Below are positions 1 through 12,320 of a stretch of 64,000 bases of DNA, piece by piece. A program made the translations under genes and the position numbers. Source of the stretch: Linum tenue (taxonomy: Eukaryota > Streptophyta > Magnoliopsida > Malpighiales > Linaceae); NCBI GenBank assembly GCA_946122785.1, contig CAMGYJ010000005.1, positions 41,031,901 to 41,095,900 of the forward strand, given 5' to 3'. Every line of letters begins with the position of its first letter. Positions within the stretch are counted from its first letter, which is position 1. The notes under the pieces are model-generated. The model was not told where the DNA came from. It did no database searches and was given only the letters and a program-made list of their open reading frames with translations.

Positions 1-1816
1 CGATCAACATGAGCATGACTCTGATAGCGAGTCCGCATTGGATTCTTCTTTGTTGGATAAAGAAACCACTGAGCCAGCTACGGAGTCCTCTCCCGCTGCT
101 CCGCCCCAGCCTCCCTTACGTCACAACTTGTGAGACCTTTCTGTTCCGCGTCACTTGGCTACATATGACACAGACTTGCCCCCTTCCAACGTCCCGCACC
201 CTCTTCATCATCATGTCAGCAACCATGCGTTATCCCTTGGCCATCAAGCTTTCTTGGCCTCGTTATTGCAGGTTCCTGGACCCAACTATTTTCATTAGAC
301 GATTCGACACATTGAATGGAGAGAGGCTATGCAACGTGAAATGAGGGCCTTGGAGGCTAACCATACTTGGTGTCTTGTGGAGTTACCCCCGAGGAAGAAG
401 GCGATTACTCCTAAATGGGTTTGCAAGATCAAGTATTTCCCCGATGGGATCATCGAGCTCTATAAGGCTCGTCTCGTCCCAACGGGGTTCATGCAGATTG
501 AGGGCATTGATTATCGCGATACTTATGCTCCGGTGGCGAAGCTAGTTACTGTTCGTGCTTTCCTTGCTGTTGTTGTTGTTCGCGGTTGGTTTGTTCATCA
601 ACTGGACGTGAACAACACTTTTCTTCATGGTGATCTTGAGGAGGAAGTCTAGATGAAGATTCTCCCTGGCTTTGCAGCTTTCGGTGATATCCTTGTTTGC
701 CGGTTACATGATTCATTGTATCGTTTGAAGCAGGCGTCTCGAAACTGGTATGGTAAATTCACTTCCACTCTCTTAAGTATGGGTCTCACTAGATCTCGTG
801 CTGACTACTCGATGTTTGTCCGGAAGACCGCTACCAGTTTTGGCACTGCTTTAATCTACGTTGATGATGTTGTTCTTGCGGGTGATGATGATTCTTTCAT
901 TCAAAATGTCAAGAGCACCCTCGATGCTCAGTTCGACATAAAAAAATTGGTTTCCTTTGAAGTTCTTATTGGGAATTAAAGTTGCTTGCTCCAGGAAGGG
1001 TATTTTCTTGAGCCAACGAAAATATACTCTTGATTTACTGCAGGATGCTGGTCTTATGGGGGGCGTCCCAGTTTCACACCGGTCTAATAGAACCATCAAT
1101 TAAACCGCCCTCCTCAGGACGACGTTGATGTTGCTGCCTCGTCTCGTGACGTTGGTCGGTCGGCCTACCGGCGTTTAATAGGTCATTTACAGTATCTCAC
1201 GGTCACTAGACCTGATATTGTCTACTCTATTAACATCCTCAGCCGCTTCGTGCATGCCCCATTGACTGCGCATGTTACTGATACTAAGCGTATCCTGTGT
1301 TAACTAAAGAACGCCTAGGTTCATAGCATTCTTCTTCCATCTACTGGTACTCTACAATTGACTGCTTACTGTGATGCTGATTGGGCTGGTTGTCAGCTCA
1401 CTCGTCGATCTACTTCAGGGTACTTCATTATGCTGGGTGGTGCTCTGATTTCCTGGCGCACTAAGAAGCAATCTGTTGTTGCCCGGTCTTCTGCTGAAGC
1501 CGAATATCGGGCCATGGCTAGTGCAGTTAGCGAGATACTATGGCTCTGTGCTCTCCTTCATGAGCTGGGTGTCCCTCAGCCTGGGCCTACCGTTCTTCAC
1601 TGTGATAACCAGGCTGCCCTGCATATTGCTGCTAATCTGGTTTTCGATGAGCGGACTAAGCACATTGAGCTTGACTGTTATTTTGTTCGGGATTATGTCA
1701 ATGCCCGCACTATCCTTCCTGCCAAAGTGTTTTTTTGTGATCAGATTGCCGACATCTTCACCAAAGGTCTTGGTAGCGATCAGTTCCATTATCTCCTCTC
1801 CAAGCCTAGGTATCCT
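1..1816 (+). pseudogene. Ty1-copia pol remnant: reverse transcriptase and RNase H
   Basis: This is the 3' part of a copia polyprotein, entering from the left edge. In one frame, bases 2-979 encode the integrase-RT linker and the reverse transcriptase, with the segments [45 protein letters not shown] and the catalytic YVDD (in LIYVDDVVLAGDD). RNase H follows from about 1358 (CDADWAGC, SRSSAEAEYRAM-like, HCDNQAA, IFTKGL). The copy is dead. There are stops at 131-133, 296-298 and 650-652; the last replaces the Tyr of the usual VYMK motif. The frame is lost between about 960 and 1360, with several stops there. No integrase is in view because it would lie left of the window. Assignment to copia rests on the RT-then-RNase H order and on the motifs, and is secure. 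Confidence 0.93.
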
Positions 1817-1990
1817 TGTAGAATTAGGGTTAAGTATATATATTGCATGTGTTGTATTCGGAAGACACACAAAAGTAATAAGAAAAGAACTGAGAAAGGT
1901 TTCCTTCTCCGTGGATAGGCTCGTCTCGTTAACATCGAACGGGGATACCAAGTAAATCGATTGTGTACTGTTTTTTTCTCCTCTTCTTAC
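1817..1990 (+). repeat. Probable start of the copia 3' LTR
   Basis: Immediately after the RNase H region the sequence changes to TGTAGAATTAGGGTTAAGTA, followed by a TATATATA stretch and a run of AG-rich and T-rich sequence. This resembles the start and R region of many plant copia LTRs. The 5' partner lies outside the window, so neither the exact end nor the target duplication can be read. Confidence 0.4.
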
Positions 1991-3046
1991 GATCTTTTCA
2001 AAAGATGCTTGGGAAGTTTTTCAAAATTAATTTAAAAGCTCCAAACGGCCAATTTTCATCGAGCACCAAAAATTATGGCGTGACTCCCACTTGACAGCCG
2101 CCGCCCGCCAGTCCGCATCGCTCTTAGAAGTCACCACTTCAGGCGTAGCACAAGGCCCCATCACTCACCGACGACCGGAGAGTGAAGGACGGCGGAGTCT
2201 GGTCAGCCGGTGACTGATGAGTGCTCTATCGTCGTCGTCGCCGCCAACACATCAGCGACGCAACTCTTTTCTTCCCATTTCATCAAATGCTCCTCAGACA
2301 ACCACATGCAGGCAGGGGAAGATCTAAATCTGACTGGAGATTGAAGCTTCGACCACCGATTCTGGACTTTGCATGCGGCGCAACTCGTTGAGGCCTTGAG
2401 GGTTCTGAATCAAACAGGAGATTGAAGCTCCTACCACTAATTCACGTTCGCGACCCTCTTTATCTTCGAGATTTGATTCTCGTCGACCATGTCTTGGAAA
2501 AGTCATGGAGAGAGAAGAGGAGAAGATGGTCAAGTCGGGTAATACGACCCTGGGGGGTTGTATGTGATCAAAGTAACGCAGCTAACGATTCAATCGAAGA
2601 AACGATTGAACTCGAATCAAGAATGAAACGTTCTTAATACGAACTTGGATAAAATGGAACCAAAATTAAAAATCCACACCTGGGGATAGCTCGATTGGAA
2701 TAAAAGGGTAGTTGCTCGACCACGATTGAAGTGACTATTCAATCGATACACAAGCTCAGCAAGTTTGGAATCCACCAAACCCAAAACAAGTCTCAACTTG
2801 CACAAACCAAACGGTTTCTATTTCTATTCAACAAAGTCTGAGTTTTACAATGAAATAGAAATCTTAAATAGGCCTAGCTAGGGTTACACACGTCCCATAA
2901 ACTCCTAATTACAGTCTAATACGAAAAGGAATCAAAAACTACCAAAACAATGAAATCCTAACTAAACAAGAAAAGGAAAACCTGCCTTTAGCTCCAAGTA
3001 ACCAAACAGCTTTGATGCCATCTTTGAGCCTCTCGATCAAAGCCTT
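1991..3046. other. Intergenic stretch with no recognisable gene
   Basis: A GC-richer patch (about 2090-2260) with CGTC/GCCG runs looks like decayed coding or UTR sequence, but no frame is sustained. The rest is ordinary AT-rich sequence. Nothing here can be assigned. Confidence 0.5.
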
Positions 3047-3628
3047 CTAGGTAAGCTTCCAATCATCCAATGCCATGTATCTGTAGTAGAACATACCTTC
3101 TTTCATGTGGCATAAGCCTCTGGACTCGAATCTCATCCATGATTCTGGAATGGGCTCCAAAGTAGGCTTCTTGAACATAGTTTCTGCCTTAGCCAAATTC
3201 TGGCAGTTTTCCAGTTTTGAGGTAGCAACTTTGAGACTTTGGATAACAACCTTAATGACTTCTTCTTGAGCAACCAAGCATACCAAGGTGTAGATAATCA
3301 CTCCATGTTCAATACAAGCCATTAAACTTGAATTTCCATTGAGCCAATTGAGAGAAACGTGCCTCCAAAATTGGCTACTTGAACACGGAAAATGACACTG
3401 ACAAAAATGAATGTTCTTCAGGCTGCTTGAGCTTGCTTCTTCGTCAAGTAATTCCAACTTGTAGAGTGGCCTATTTGGGATCATATCATCGGGAGAGAGT
3501 GAGGTATGAATTGGGGGTAACTTGGGCAGTGGGCGGTTTGAAGTTTGGGGGTTGGGTTTTGTGGAATGGCGGAATGTGAATGAAAGCTCGGTTTTGTTGG
3601 GTAAACCGGACTTAACCGAAATATACAT
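3047..3628 (-). other. Unrecognised 193-codon open frame, probably not a gene
   Basis: An uninterrupted minus-strand frame of 193 codons runs from 3628 to 3047. No domain, signal peptide or membrane segment is recognised. Composition is Ser/Leu/Pro-rich, and the first part overlaps the GGTTCGG-type repeats of the neighbouring hAT terminus, so at least its start is transposon sequence. No homologous copy occurs in the window. It could be a chance frame or a decayed gene fragment. Confidence 0.12.
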
Positions 3629-3754
3629 CGGTTCGGATTGACCAAACCGAAATATAATTTGGTTCGACTTTGGTTTGAGGTTTGGTGGAGCTAGGGAACC
3701 CGATATGCTCCACTTCGGTTCAGTTTCGACTGAACCGAACGATGCCCACCCCTA
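3580..3754 (-). mobile_element. One terminus of a hAT-like non-autonomous element
   Basis: The right edge, read on the minus strand, is TAGGGGTGGGCATCGTTCGG followed by many GGTTCGG/CCGAACC repeats. This is the classic end of plant hAT elements of the TAGGGGTGGGCA type. No matching left terminus was found within about 1 kb, so this is a truncated copy. The left coordinate only marks where the characteristic repeats stop. Confidence 0.6.
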
Positions 3755-4165
3755 CCTCACAGTCGAGCAACAAAACCCACAACTTCCATAGATGGTGGTA
3801 GCGGCTGCAGTAATCATATCACTAGAGATAAGGAGTCCTTCATCGAGATTGATGACAACTACACTCTAAAGTAAAGCTTGGACACAGGACTATACTGGAA
3901 GTCAAAGTCATCGATGCTTTATGTATTACTTTCAATGATGATAGTGTGTTCAATGTCTTTATCATTGAAGCTTGTATCATCTATTGCTCATTCATTTGAT
4001 GTTTTAGTTATTGATTGCTTTAGATGTTCTATGCGTGTAATTCTTATTGTATGCCACAATTTCATCATGCTTAGTATTTTCTAGGTTACCAAGAAATTAC
4101 CATCTAGCGATACCTTGATGTTAGGAGTATATGGGAGGAGTAATTAAACATTCATGCATCTACTA

Positions 4166-4603
4166 TTATCAATGCGTGATTCTTAGATCATCGATCCTAT
4201 AGACCATTTATTATGGCTCGTAGAGGCCCATTGATTATGTGATATCCTAACTTCCTTGTTCTTCATTGATGGCATGAAGCAAAAGCATGCTTTAGCAAGT
4301 CAAATCTCTATCACAAGAGGCGCATGCACGGGTAGAGAGTGGCCTTAGAGGAAGGGATAGGGCATCATAATAGATGATGCATAGAAGCATCTCATTGATA
4401 AGTTAGTATGCATGATCATCTAGAGAACACTACCTACAAAATCCTATTACCTGCTTTACAAGTTTACATCCCCTGCATTGCATTGTTTGCTTCTTTGTTT
4501 GCATAGTAGTTTAGAACACGAATTCAAGGGCACCTCAACCCATTAGTTTTACATTTTTTGCATTCTCATTCAAGCATAATAAGTTAGGTTATAATAGTTT
4601 CTA
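4166..4603. repeat. Left member of a ~0.5 kb direct repeat pair
   Basis: This stretch matches 7966-8410 base by base with scattered differences. Shared landmarks include GCATGCAC[A/G]GGTAGAGAGT, CATAGAAGCATCTCATTGAT and TTTGCATAGTAGTTTAGAAC. The copy is split by the Mutator-like element at 4604-6705 and resumes at 6715-6775 (AACTTCTAGGATATTTATCA). The pair flanks about 1.2 kb of degenerate sequence, so the copies may be LTRs of a small decayed retroelement. No primer-binding site or polypurine tract was recognised. Confidence 0.7.
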
Positions 4604-5027
4604 GGCAGAATACACTTTTATAGCCATAATTTTCGCGTTTGTGACAATAATAGCCACATTTGGAGAAATACCATATATAGCCACTTTCATCCAATACGTT
4701 AACGGTGTCATCTAACAGTCTGACTGGACTAACAACAATGGTTGACGTGGCATATTTTATTCGAAAATAATGCCAGGTGGAAAATCATTAAAGTTTTATT
4801 CTTTAAATTTTAAGTAAATTAAATAAAAAAATTATAAAAAATACAAACTATATTCTCAGAATGAATACAACGAAAACCCTTTCTACATGGATGGAAAAGA
4901 AATTAAAAATTAACTAATGGATTTTTTAGGAGCAATCTGTGGTTGTGCGTCCCTTTCTCTCTCTTCCGTTGTCATCTCCCACAACCCGTGCTGGCGTCCC
5001 CCCAAATCCCAATCCCTGGCTCAAGAT

Positions 5028-5918
5028 AGGGTGCATAACCATGGGTTATGCACCCATCAATAACCAAATCTGGACCCTTCATTTAGAAAATCCAGATCTA
5101 AGGATGGAGAATTAAAGGCTATTTTTATTTTCACTAGCTTTCTTAATTGACTCATATCTTTTTCGTTTTAACTCGGATTTTAATTTTTTTTGCACAGATG
5201 GAACGAATTCACCGTGCTCTTCAAAATGAGATCAATTTTCAATAGTTTTTTAGGAAAAAAAATTCTGGCCTCTCGGTACCAACTGCATACCATATGGTAT
5301 CTTCTTCGTTTTTAATTCGTTTTTGAAAACGTTTGCACAACAGGGATGAGTTTATCATGATCTACTGGATCTACAAATTTCTGGGTGAACAAATTACAGG
5401 ACAAAAAAATACCACACAATACCATACAATACCACCCTGGTACGGGGTAGTATTGTATGGTATCTTCTTCGTTTTTAATTCGTTTTTGAAAACGTTTGCA
5501 CAGAAGGGACGAGTTCATCATGATCTATTGGATCTACAAATTTCTGGGTGAACAAATTACAGGACCAAAAAATACCACACAATACCATACAATACCACCC
5601 TGGTATGGGGTGGTATTGTGTGGTATACAATGTTAAAAGTCGTAAATTACAATTAATATACTTCTACTATCATGTATTCAACCATCCTACATTTTTTTTT
5701 GTTCGAAAAATATATTTAAGTGGATATCATTTTGAAGAGCACAATTAATCTGATCTAACTGTGCAAAAAAAATTAAATTTCGACTTAAAATGAGCGAGAA
5801 ATCGTCCGTCAAAGATTAAAGAGGGAAAAATTAAAGGCTTTCCATGAGAGAGAAGATGCTGATGTCATGCTGATGTGGACGGGTTACTCATGGTTACTCA
5901 CCATAAGGTTACTGACCT
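5028..5918 (-). mobile_element. Small palindrome-rich inverted-repeat element nested in the MULE
   Basis: The right end read on the minus strand is AGGTCAGTAACC; the left end on the plus strand is AGGGTGCATAACC, followed by a self-complementary segment (GGGTGCATAACC ... GGTTATGCACCC). Three bases, GAT (ATC on the minus strand), occur on both sides at 5025-5027 and 5919-5921. The subterminal region on the minus strand (TTTAAGTCGAAATTTAATTT, then a TTGCACAGTTAGATCAGATT block) is nearly identical to 39714-39790 in the larger element at 39494-41777. They are therefore one family. No coding capacity is visible. The superfamily is not assignable by eye; a 3-bp duplication fits CACTA or PIF/Harbinger, but the terminal bases match neither. 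Confidence 0.7.
5297..5640. repeat. Two tandem copies of a ~163 bp unit with palindromic core
   Basis: The segment beginning TATCTTCTTCGTTTTTAATT recurs about 163 bp later with few changes. Each copy ends in a long imperfect palindrome around ACCCTGGTAC, with arms of the type ATACCATACAATACC / GTATTGTATGGTAT. It lies inside the element 5028-5918. Confidence 0.8.
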
Positions 5919-6775
5919 GATCCATTCCCCCCAATCCCTACCGCAAACCACTATTGCTCAAACGCGCTTACGGGAGCTCCGAGCAACCCAAAACTCTCTC
6001 GCCCATGATGGAATTCCCAGACCAGCAAACGGATCTAAACCTCTACGCCGATACTAAGCTTACCGGAACAGATGGGGAATCTCACTGCAGCTTGGCGATG
6101 TTGGCAGGAGACGAGAGCAGGAGAAGAGCTCGCTTTGTCCCGCCATCTTTCTATTCTCGCTCGACTTCGCTCTCTCCCTCTCTCAATATATGTAGAACCC
6201 CGTCGATTATGGAAACGACGATTTTGAGAAGATGAATTGGTCTTGGTTCTTGGTTTCGGATTATGGAAACGGCGATTTGGAGAAGATAAATTGCTCGAAG
6301 CTTCGCTTGCCTCCAGGAGCTTCAGTCGCCGGAGCTTCAATCGCCACCAGGGGCAGAAATCTAAATACGAAATCGGAAAAAAAGGGAGGTTGGTTCTGTC
6401 GTGCAAAGCAGATGGGGTATGTGAGAGTGGAGGGAATTTATGTTTTTAATTATTATTTAATTTAATTTTTAATATCTGACATGTCACTTTTGACTAATTT
6501 ACCGCTGAGGTGTGCGCTTAGTTGGCGCCTAGTCAGCAAACTGTAAAAAAAGTTGACGGTGTTAATAACACTCTTAAAGTATTTGACGCAAGTGTCTATA
6601 TTTGTCCAACACCTTTTACAAAATCTAGCTATAAGTGGTATTTCTCCAAATTTGGCTATTATTGTCACAAACGTGAAAGTTTTGGCTATACAATTGTATT
6701 TTGCCTAGTTTCTATCATAAGGCTAGTGGAATACGAACCTAAGAACTTCTAGGATATTTATCACTTGTTACAAAA

Positions 6776-7965
6776 TCCTGTTTTGACAAAGTTGCCAAGG
6801 ATTTTTTATAGTATTTCAAAGAAGCTAACCTCTTGTATTTGATTTTCATTTCATAAAAAGAAAAAAATATTACGCTCTAGGCGGGTTGGTTTTGCATGAT
6901 TCAAACTAAAGGAAGCCATAACAAGCCATCCAAAGACGTGATACCAAAAAGAAGGACGATAGATTATCAAAAATCATAAAAGGTCGAAGTAAGCAACATC
7001 AATCCTCTTCCACTACTTTACTATCAACAAAGGATTCCTATCGAGTGTAAGAGAGATGTGTCGGATCCATAGTATGCGAAGCTACTAAGAGAGAAGTATG
7101 GAGATCACTCTACTATAGAGGAGATGGAACTATATTTTGACTTTCTCAAAGCAAGACGCCATATCAAATCTTAACCTCCTAGGGGCCTGAATGCTAGAAT
7201 CAAAGATGAAGGGCCAAAGCAACTAATAGAAGATGTGTTCAATTCATCGAGGAGCATCCCGAGGCCGATAAAGAAAGTTTCAATGAGATACGTGAAGGTT
7301 TTGAAGAGATCAAGGTGCAAAACGGGCTTATAGAGCATAAAGATCTTGTGGGCCATAGAGAAGAGTGAGATCATCTCAATGACAACAAACTAGATGAGGA
7401 ATAAAATGGAGATATCATGAAGGAAGAAGGATGCTCTATTGAAAAACTTACACTAATCCAAACCTTGTTGGATTCGAGGGAAGATGTTGAATGCTTCAAG
7501 CCCCTCCAAGGATTTGAACACTTCCTAAGCCTTTAATGTGAGTCAAAGAGTACCCCATATACCAAAGCATCCACCATTGGAAACATCTAGGAGGAAGAGT
7601 TCGAGTATGATGACCCCCATGCACCTCTTATTTAAAGTTCAACAAAAAAACTTGGAACCGAACATTGAACAAGAGATTGTAGAAAATAATTCAAACAAGG
7701 ATAATCAATCTCAAATGGATAAAAAAAAGGAGATAAGCTTCTAGAGGAGAAACCATCTCAACCTATCCAACCAAGATAGGATATTCAAGAGGAGCCACCT
7801 ATAAGAAATGCTGATGACCAGACCAACATGGAGTCCAACCTTGGAGAGGAGCAAGATGCACCCACCATCTAAGAGATTGTAGATAATCCCATAAAAGAAG
7901 ATATATAATCTAGCTCAATGAATAAAACTTCAAGCCACACTCATCTTGAGTCCAACTCGACTAGT
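6776..7965 (+). other. Degenerate internal sequence between the direct repeats
   Basis: From about 7080 to 7975 the plus strand has short runs of protein-like sequence (for example EEMELYFDFLKARRHIK) broken by many stops in one frame, with Glu/Lys-rich composition. This looks like a decayed coding region, perhaps a retroelement gag, but no conserved motif could be identified. Confidence 0.3.
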
Positions 7966-8458
7966 ATCAATGCTTGATTCTTAGATTATCAACAAAAGAC
8001 CTGCGATTATGGCTTGTAGAGTCCCACACTCGTCTTAGATTATCCACACTTCCTTATTCTTCGTTGATTAGGTGATGACATGAAGCGAAAGCACACATTA
8101 GTTATCTCTATCTCAAGATGCGCATGCACAGGTAGAGAGTGTCCTTAGAGGAAGAGATAGAATATCAAAATAGATTATGCATAGAAGCATCTCATTGATG
8201 AGTTAGTATAAATGACATCTAAAGAACACTACATAAACAAACCTATTACTTGCTTTACACGTTTACATTCCTTGCATTGCATTGTTTACTTCTCTGTTTG
8301 CATAGTAGTTTAGAACACGTACTCAATGGCACATCAACCCAATAGTTTTACATTATCTGCATTCTCATTTGAGCATAATAGGTTAGGTTTGAGTATTTGC
8401 TAATAAAAGATTTCGTGAATATGACCCTAGGAACTTCTAGGATATTTATCACTTGTTA
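7966..8458. repeat. Right member of the ~0.5 kb direct repeat pair
   Basis: This is the partner of 4166-4603 plus 6715-6775. It lacks the MULE and so approximates the uninterrupted sequence, ending with AACTTCTAGGATATTTATCA like the other copy. Confidence 0.7.
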
Positions 8459-8672
8459 CTACATCATTCCCCTTCCTCTTTTCATTGGGTAATTTCTTAA
8501 GGTATAGGACTTAGTCCTCAGAACCCTCATTCAGGGTTTAGTATGTGATGCATTATAATTTTTAATGTATGGTTTGATTAAATTCAATTAGTGTGCCCAA
8601 TGCTTCAATTTAGGGTTTAAGTTCACGTGGATTATGTTTGCATGTGTTTTGCCATGTTTTCATGATCTAAAG

Positions 8673-9422
8673 TAGGGGTGGGCAATAGGCGGGTTGGGTG
8701 GGTTTATGTGTCAAATTGACCCACCCACTTACTAGCGGGTTAGAATAATTGTGACCCGCAATCCACCCACATTCTCATGCGGGTCGGGTTGGGTGTGTGG
8801 CGGACATATGGGTGCGGTTGGGTCGTGGGTTAACCCGCAAAAGCAATGCTCCAACTAGCTATTAAGAAAGTTGACTAACCTTTATAATAAGTTCATAGCA
8901 AAGTAGTAAAATTGTATCAATTTAGACACTTATCACTTCCTCTCTAGTGAATCTATGTAGTATTTGCATAAAAAAATTTACTACTCTATCCATCAGTTGT
9001 GTAGAGAAAACTTACGCATGTTGTGATTTTTATACAATTAATAATTTATAGTTTTCATACCAATATATAATGGATAGTAACAATAATTTGCATTCGAATA
9101 TCCAATAAATCGATATTACACAACACAATAACCAATAACAGTAGTCAAAAGTATTATTTATTCTTCACATTAAGAAGTATAAGGTCATACAATAGTGCGG
9201 TTTGGAAATATGATGAATACTCGATACTATAAGAAACAACATTTTTTCATGTGAAAATAGAAAGCGGGTCATTCGGATGACCCGCAATCCACCCATCACC
9301 CACCTACATAAGTGCGGGTGGGAGATTTATCAATCCACAATCCACCCACAGCTTGCGAGTCGGGTTATTTGCTTGTGGATCGACGTTAATCCGCGGATTA
9401 CCCACCCACATGCCGACCCCTA
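8673..9422. mobile_element. Non-autonomous hAT element, 750 bp
   Basis: The left terminus is TAGGGGTGGGCAATAGGCGG; the right terminus read in reverse is TAGGGGTCGGCATGTGGGTG. Subterminal GGGTTGGGTGGG-type repeats lie at both ends. A perfect 8-bp target duplication, ATCTAAAG, flanks it (8665-8672 and 9423-9430). An 8-bp duplication and TAGGGGTG ends identify hAT. The AT-rich interior has no open frame of note. Confidence 0.92.
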
Positions 9423-10074
9423 ATCTAAAGACTTGGCTTAGGTTGTGATAACCATTCCCCTATGCTGATTTCTCACCTAATTGATGCCTCCTGATGGTTT
9501 ACATGAGGTACACTCCGATATCTTTCTGAGAACTTATATCCATATGACTATACCTAGCAACCCTCGCAACCATTTCTCCATATTCCAAACCCAAAAAATA
9601 TTTCACCATCAAGCCATAAACAAAATACAGGTGAAGTAATCTTATTCTCTTATATCTAGAGTAATAATGAATAAGTTTCATATTCAGCTGCTTCATCCAA
9701 TAAACAAATAAAAATTTCCATGATTAAACAAATAGGTATATGGAACAAAACTATTATTTCTCAAGCACGGACTAATGGTTGAAATAAAGGGGCAACGCAC
9801 ATGTAGAGTCTGAGATAGTGAGATCAGAGCATCCTTCCTAATAGCTAACTATGTAGCGAGAGCCGAGAAACATGGAGTTGTATACGGAGAAGGAAATTAT
9901 TACGACTCATTCATAGCCCCTGAACTTTGTCCCCTACATTTCATAAATAAGTGTGTTCTATAGCACCCATGCTATAAAAAACAAAAAAAAAGGTGACCTG
10001 TTGAGGAGGTAAACCCACTAAATGATTGGTCCCACATCATTAATGGCAATCTTGTAAATAATAAATCAATGTAT

Positions 10075-11640
10075 ACAAGTGTAGGTACAAATTAGAGTTG
10101 TACCATATCGTATAGGTACAACCGTACAAGTTTCAGCTGTACCATTGAAGAATTTGTTTCACAAAGTGTAGGTACAACTTAAAGTTGTACCATTAGTATA
10201 GGTACAATTTTGAGTTGTACCATGAAGGGATTTATTAGAAAGTGTAGGTGCAACTTAAAATTGTACCATGTTATAGGTACAAGTTTGGGTTGTACCATAA
10301 AAGAATTTTGAGAAAGTGTAGGTACAACTTAAGGTTGTACCATTAGTATAGGTACAATTTTTAGTTGTACCATAAAGGGATTTGTTAGAAAGTGTAGGTA
10401 CAACTTAAAGTTGTACCATTAGTATAGGTACAAGTTTGGGTTGTACCATAGAAGGATTTTTAGAAAGTGTAGGTACAACATAAAGTTGTACCATGGTATA
10501 GGTACAAGTTTGGGTTGTACCATAGAAGGATTTTGAAAAACTGTAGGTACAACTAAACGTTGTACCATTAGTATAGGTACAATTTTTAGTTGTACCATAA
10601 AGAGATTTATTAGGAAGTGTAGGTACAACTTAAAGTTGTACCATTAGTATAGGTACAATTTTGAGTTGTATCATAAAGGGATTTATTAGAAAGTGTAGGT
10701 ACAACTTAAAATTGTACCATGTTATAGGTACAAGTTTGGGTTGTACCATAGAAGAATTTTGAAAAAGTGTAGGTACAACTTAAGGTTGTACCATTAGTAT
10801 AGGTACAATTTTTAGTTGTACCATAAAGGGATTTGTTAGAAAGTGTAGGTACAACTTAAGGTTGTACCATTAGTATAGGTACAATTTTTAGTTGTACCAT
10901 AAGGGATTTGTTAGAAAGTGTAGGTACAACATAAAGTTGTACCATGGTATAGGTACAAGTTTGGGTTGTACCATAGAAGGATTTTGAAAAAGTGTAGGTA
11001 CAACTGAAAGTTGTACCATTAGTATAGGTACAATTTTTAGTTGTACCATAAAGAGATTTATTAGAAAGTGTAGGTACAACTTAAAGTTGTACCATTAGTA
11101 TAGGTACAATTTTGAGTTGTACCATAGAGGGATTTGTTAGAAAGTGTAGGTACAACTTAAAGTTGTGCCATGGTATAGGTACAAGTTTGGGTTGTACCAT
11201 AGAAGGATTTTGAAAAAGAGTAGGTACAACTAAAAGTTGTACCATTAGTATAGGTACAATTTTTAGTTGTACCATAAAGAGATTTATTAGAAAGTGTAGG
11301 TACATATTAAAGTTGTACCATTAGTATAGGTACAATTTTGAGTTGTACCATAAAGGGATTTGTTAGAAAGTGTAAGTACAACTTAAAGTTGTACCATGGT
11401 ATAGGTACAAGTTTGGGTTGTACCATAGAAGGATTTTGAGAAAGTGTAGGTACAACTAAAAGTTGTACCATTAGTATAGGTACAATTTTGAGTTGTACCA
11501 TAGAGGGATTTGTTAGAAAGTGTAGGTACAACATTAAGTTGTACCATAGTGTATAGGTACAATTTTGAATTGTACCATAGAAGATTTTTAAGAAAGTGTA
11601 GGTACAACTTTAAGTTTAGTGTAAAGGTACAACTCTAGAA
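10075..11640. repeat. Tandem array of ~20 palindromic 76-bp units
   Basis: The unit contains two inverted-repeat half-units, GTACAACTTAAAGTTGTAC and GTACAATTTTGAGTTGTAC, joined by CATTAGTATAG and separated from the next unit by CATAAAGGGATTTGTTAGAA. The period is 76 bp (for example GTGTAGGTACAACTT at 10318 and 10394). Neighbouring units differ at a few positions, many in the centre of the palindromes. Several short minus-strand frames cross the array; they are products of the repetition, not genes. Confidence 0.95.
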
Positions 11641-11654
11641 AGTGTAGGTACATC

Positions 11655-11900
11655 TTAATTCCACGGCTGTTATTTTGACAAAATGAGCTGTGAGAACGTT
11701 TGAGTGGCAGCTGTGTGTTTCAATTGAACGTGAGATTTTGATGGGCGTGACAATGTCAAGTAGTAGCTGTGAAATTTCCAGGGATAGTGAGAACTGCTCT
11801 TTGCATCTCACGGGACATCTCACGGTCGTGATATTTGCCTGAGGAATGAAGCACTGCTTTTTACATATCACTTGAGTATTTTACGGTCGTGAGATTACCA
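11655..11900. repeat. Cluster of scattered CACGGTCGTGA-type palindromes
   Basis: Motifs such as CTCACGGTCGTGA, TTTACGGTCGTGAGA, GGGCGTGAC, AGCTGTGAA and GAGCTGTGAG are spaced tens of bases apart. The arrangement resembles the palindrome clusters of the gypsy LTRs later in the window (for example 51440-51660), so this may be an LTR scrap. No LTR edges were found. Confidence 0.4.
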
Positions 11901-12320
11901 GTATAAGGTGTCAGATTTCTAGTAGGAGACTTTCACCTGTGGAATTATCCCGTGTACTTATTATAATGTTGTTTCAAACAGAATGGACTTTTTTCCAGAA
12001 CTCCAAACTTATGAAAAAGATGATTCATAATGTTCTATAAAGCTTGACACGAGCATTACGTAGATCCATTCACAATGTTCTCTAGTAACTGTACATCATA
12101 TGAGATGAGATACCCTGTTAACAAAAAGTAAAAAGCAGTCAAAGCATTACATTTGTCTTATAAAACAAGCATCCATAACACGATTAAATTTGTCTAATTA
12201 ATGCTTAAGTTTAGATGCATGTAGCCCACACTGGTGCATCATCATATTCTAATTGGAAAACATACAAGCACAAAAGCAAACACACATAGCTAAGTACTAA
12301 GGACTTTGGTTGGCTCATCT

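Larger units (their letters stand above)
4604..6705. mobile_element. Mutator-like (MULE) element, non-autonomous, 2102 bp
   Basis: The ends are inverted repeats. The left end starts GGCAGAATACAC and the right end, reverse-complemented, starts GGCAAAATACAA. About 85 bp align strongly, sharing CTATTATTGTCACAAACG and GGTATTTCTCCAAAT, and similarity fades over a further ~150 bp. A 9-bp target duplication, TAGTTTCTA, flanks the element at 4595-4603 and 6706-6714. Long inverted repeats with a 9-bp duplication are typical of Mutator-like elements. No transposase is encoded. The interior holds the nested element 5028-5918 and a short duplicated segment (GATTATGGAAACG at about 6207 and 6261). It interrupts the left member of the 0.5 kb direct repeat. 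Confidence 0.88.

Noticed and set aside
3047..3628. 193-codon minus frame as a host gene
   Set aside because: No domain or homologous copy, part of it overlaps a hAT terminus, and the composition is not convincing. Kept only as a low-confidence entry.
10419..11607. Short minus-strand frames with repeated MVQPKLVPIPWYNF
   Set aside because: They come from the 76-bp palindromic array and end whenever unit length varies. No sign of a gene.
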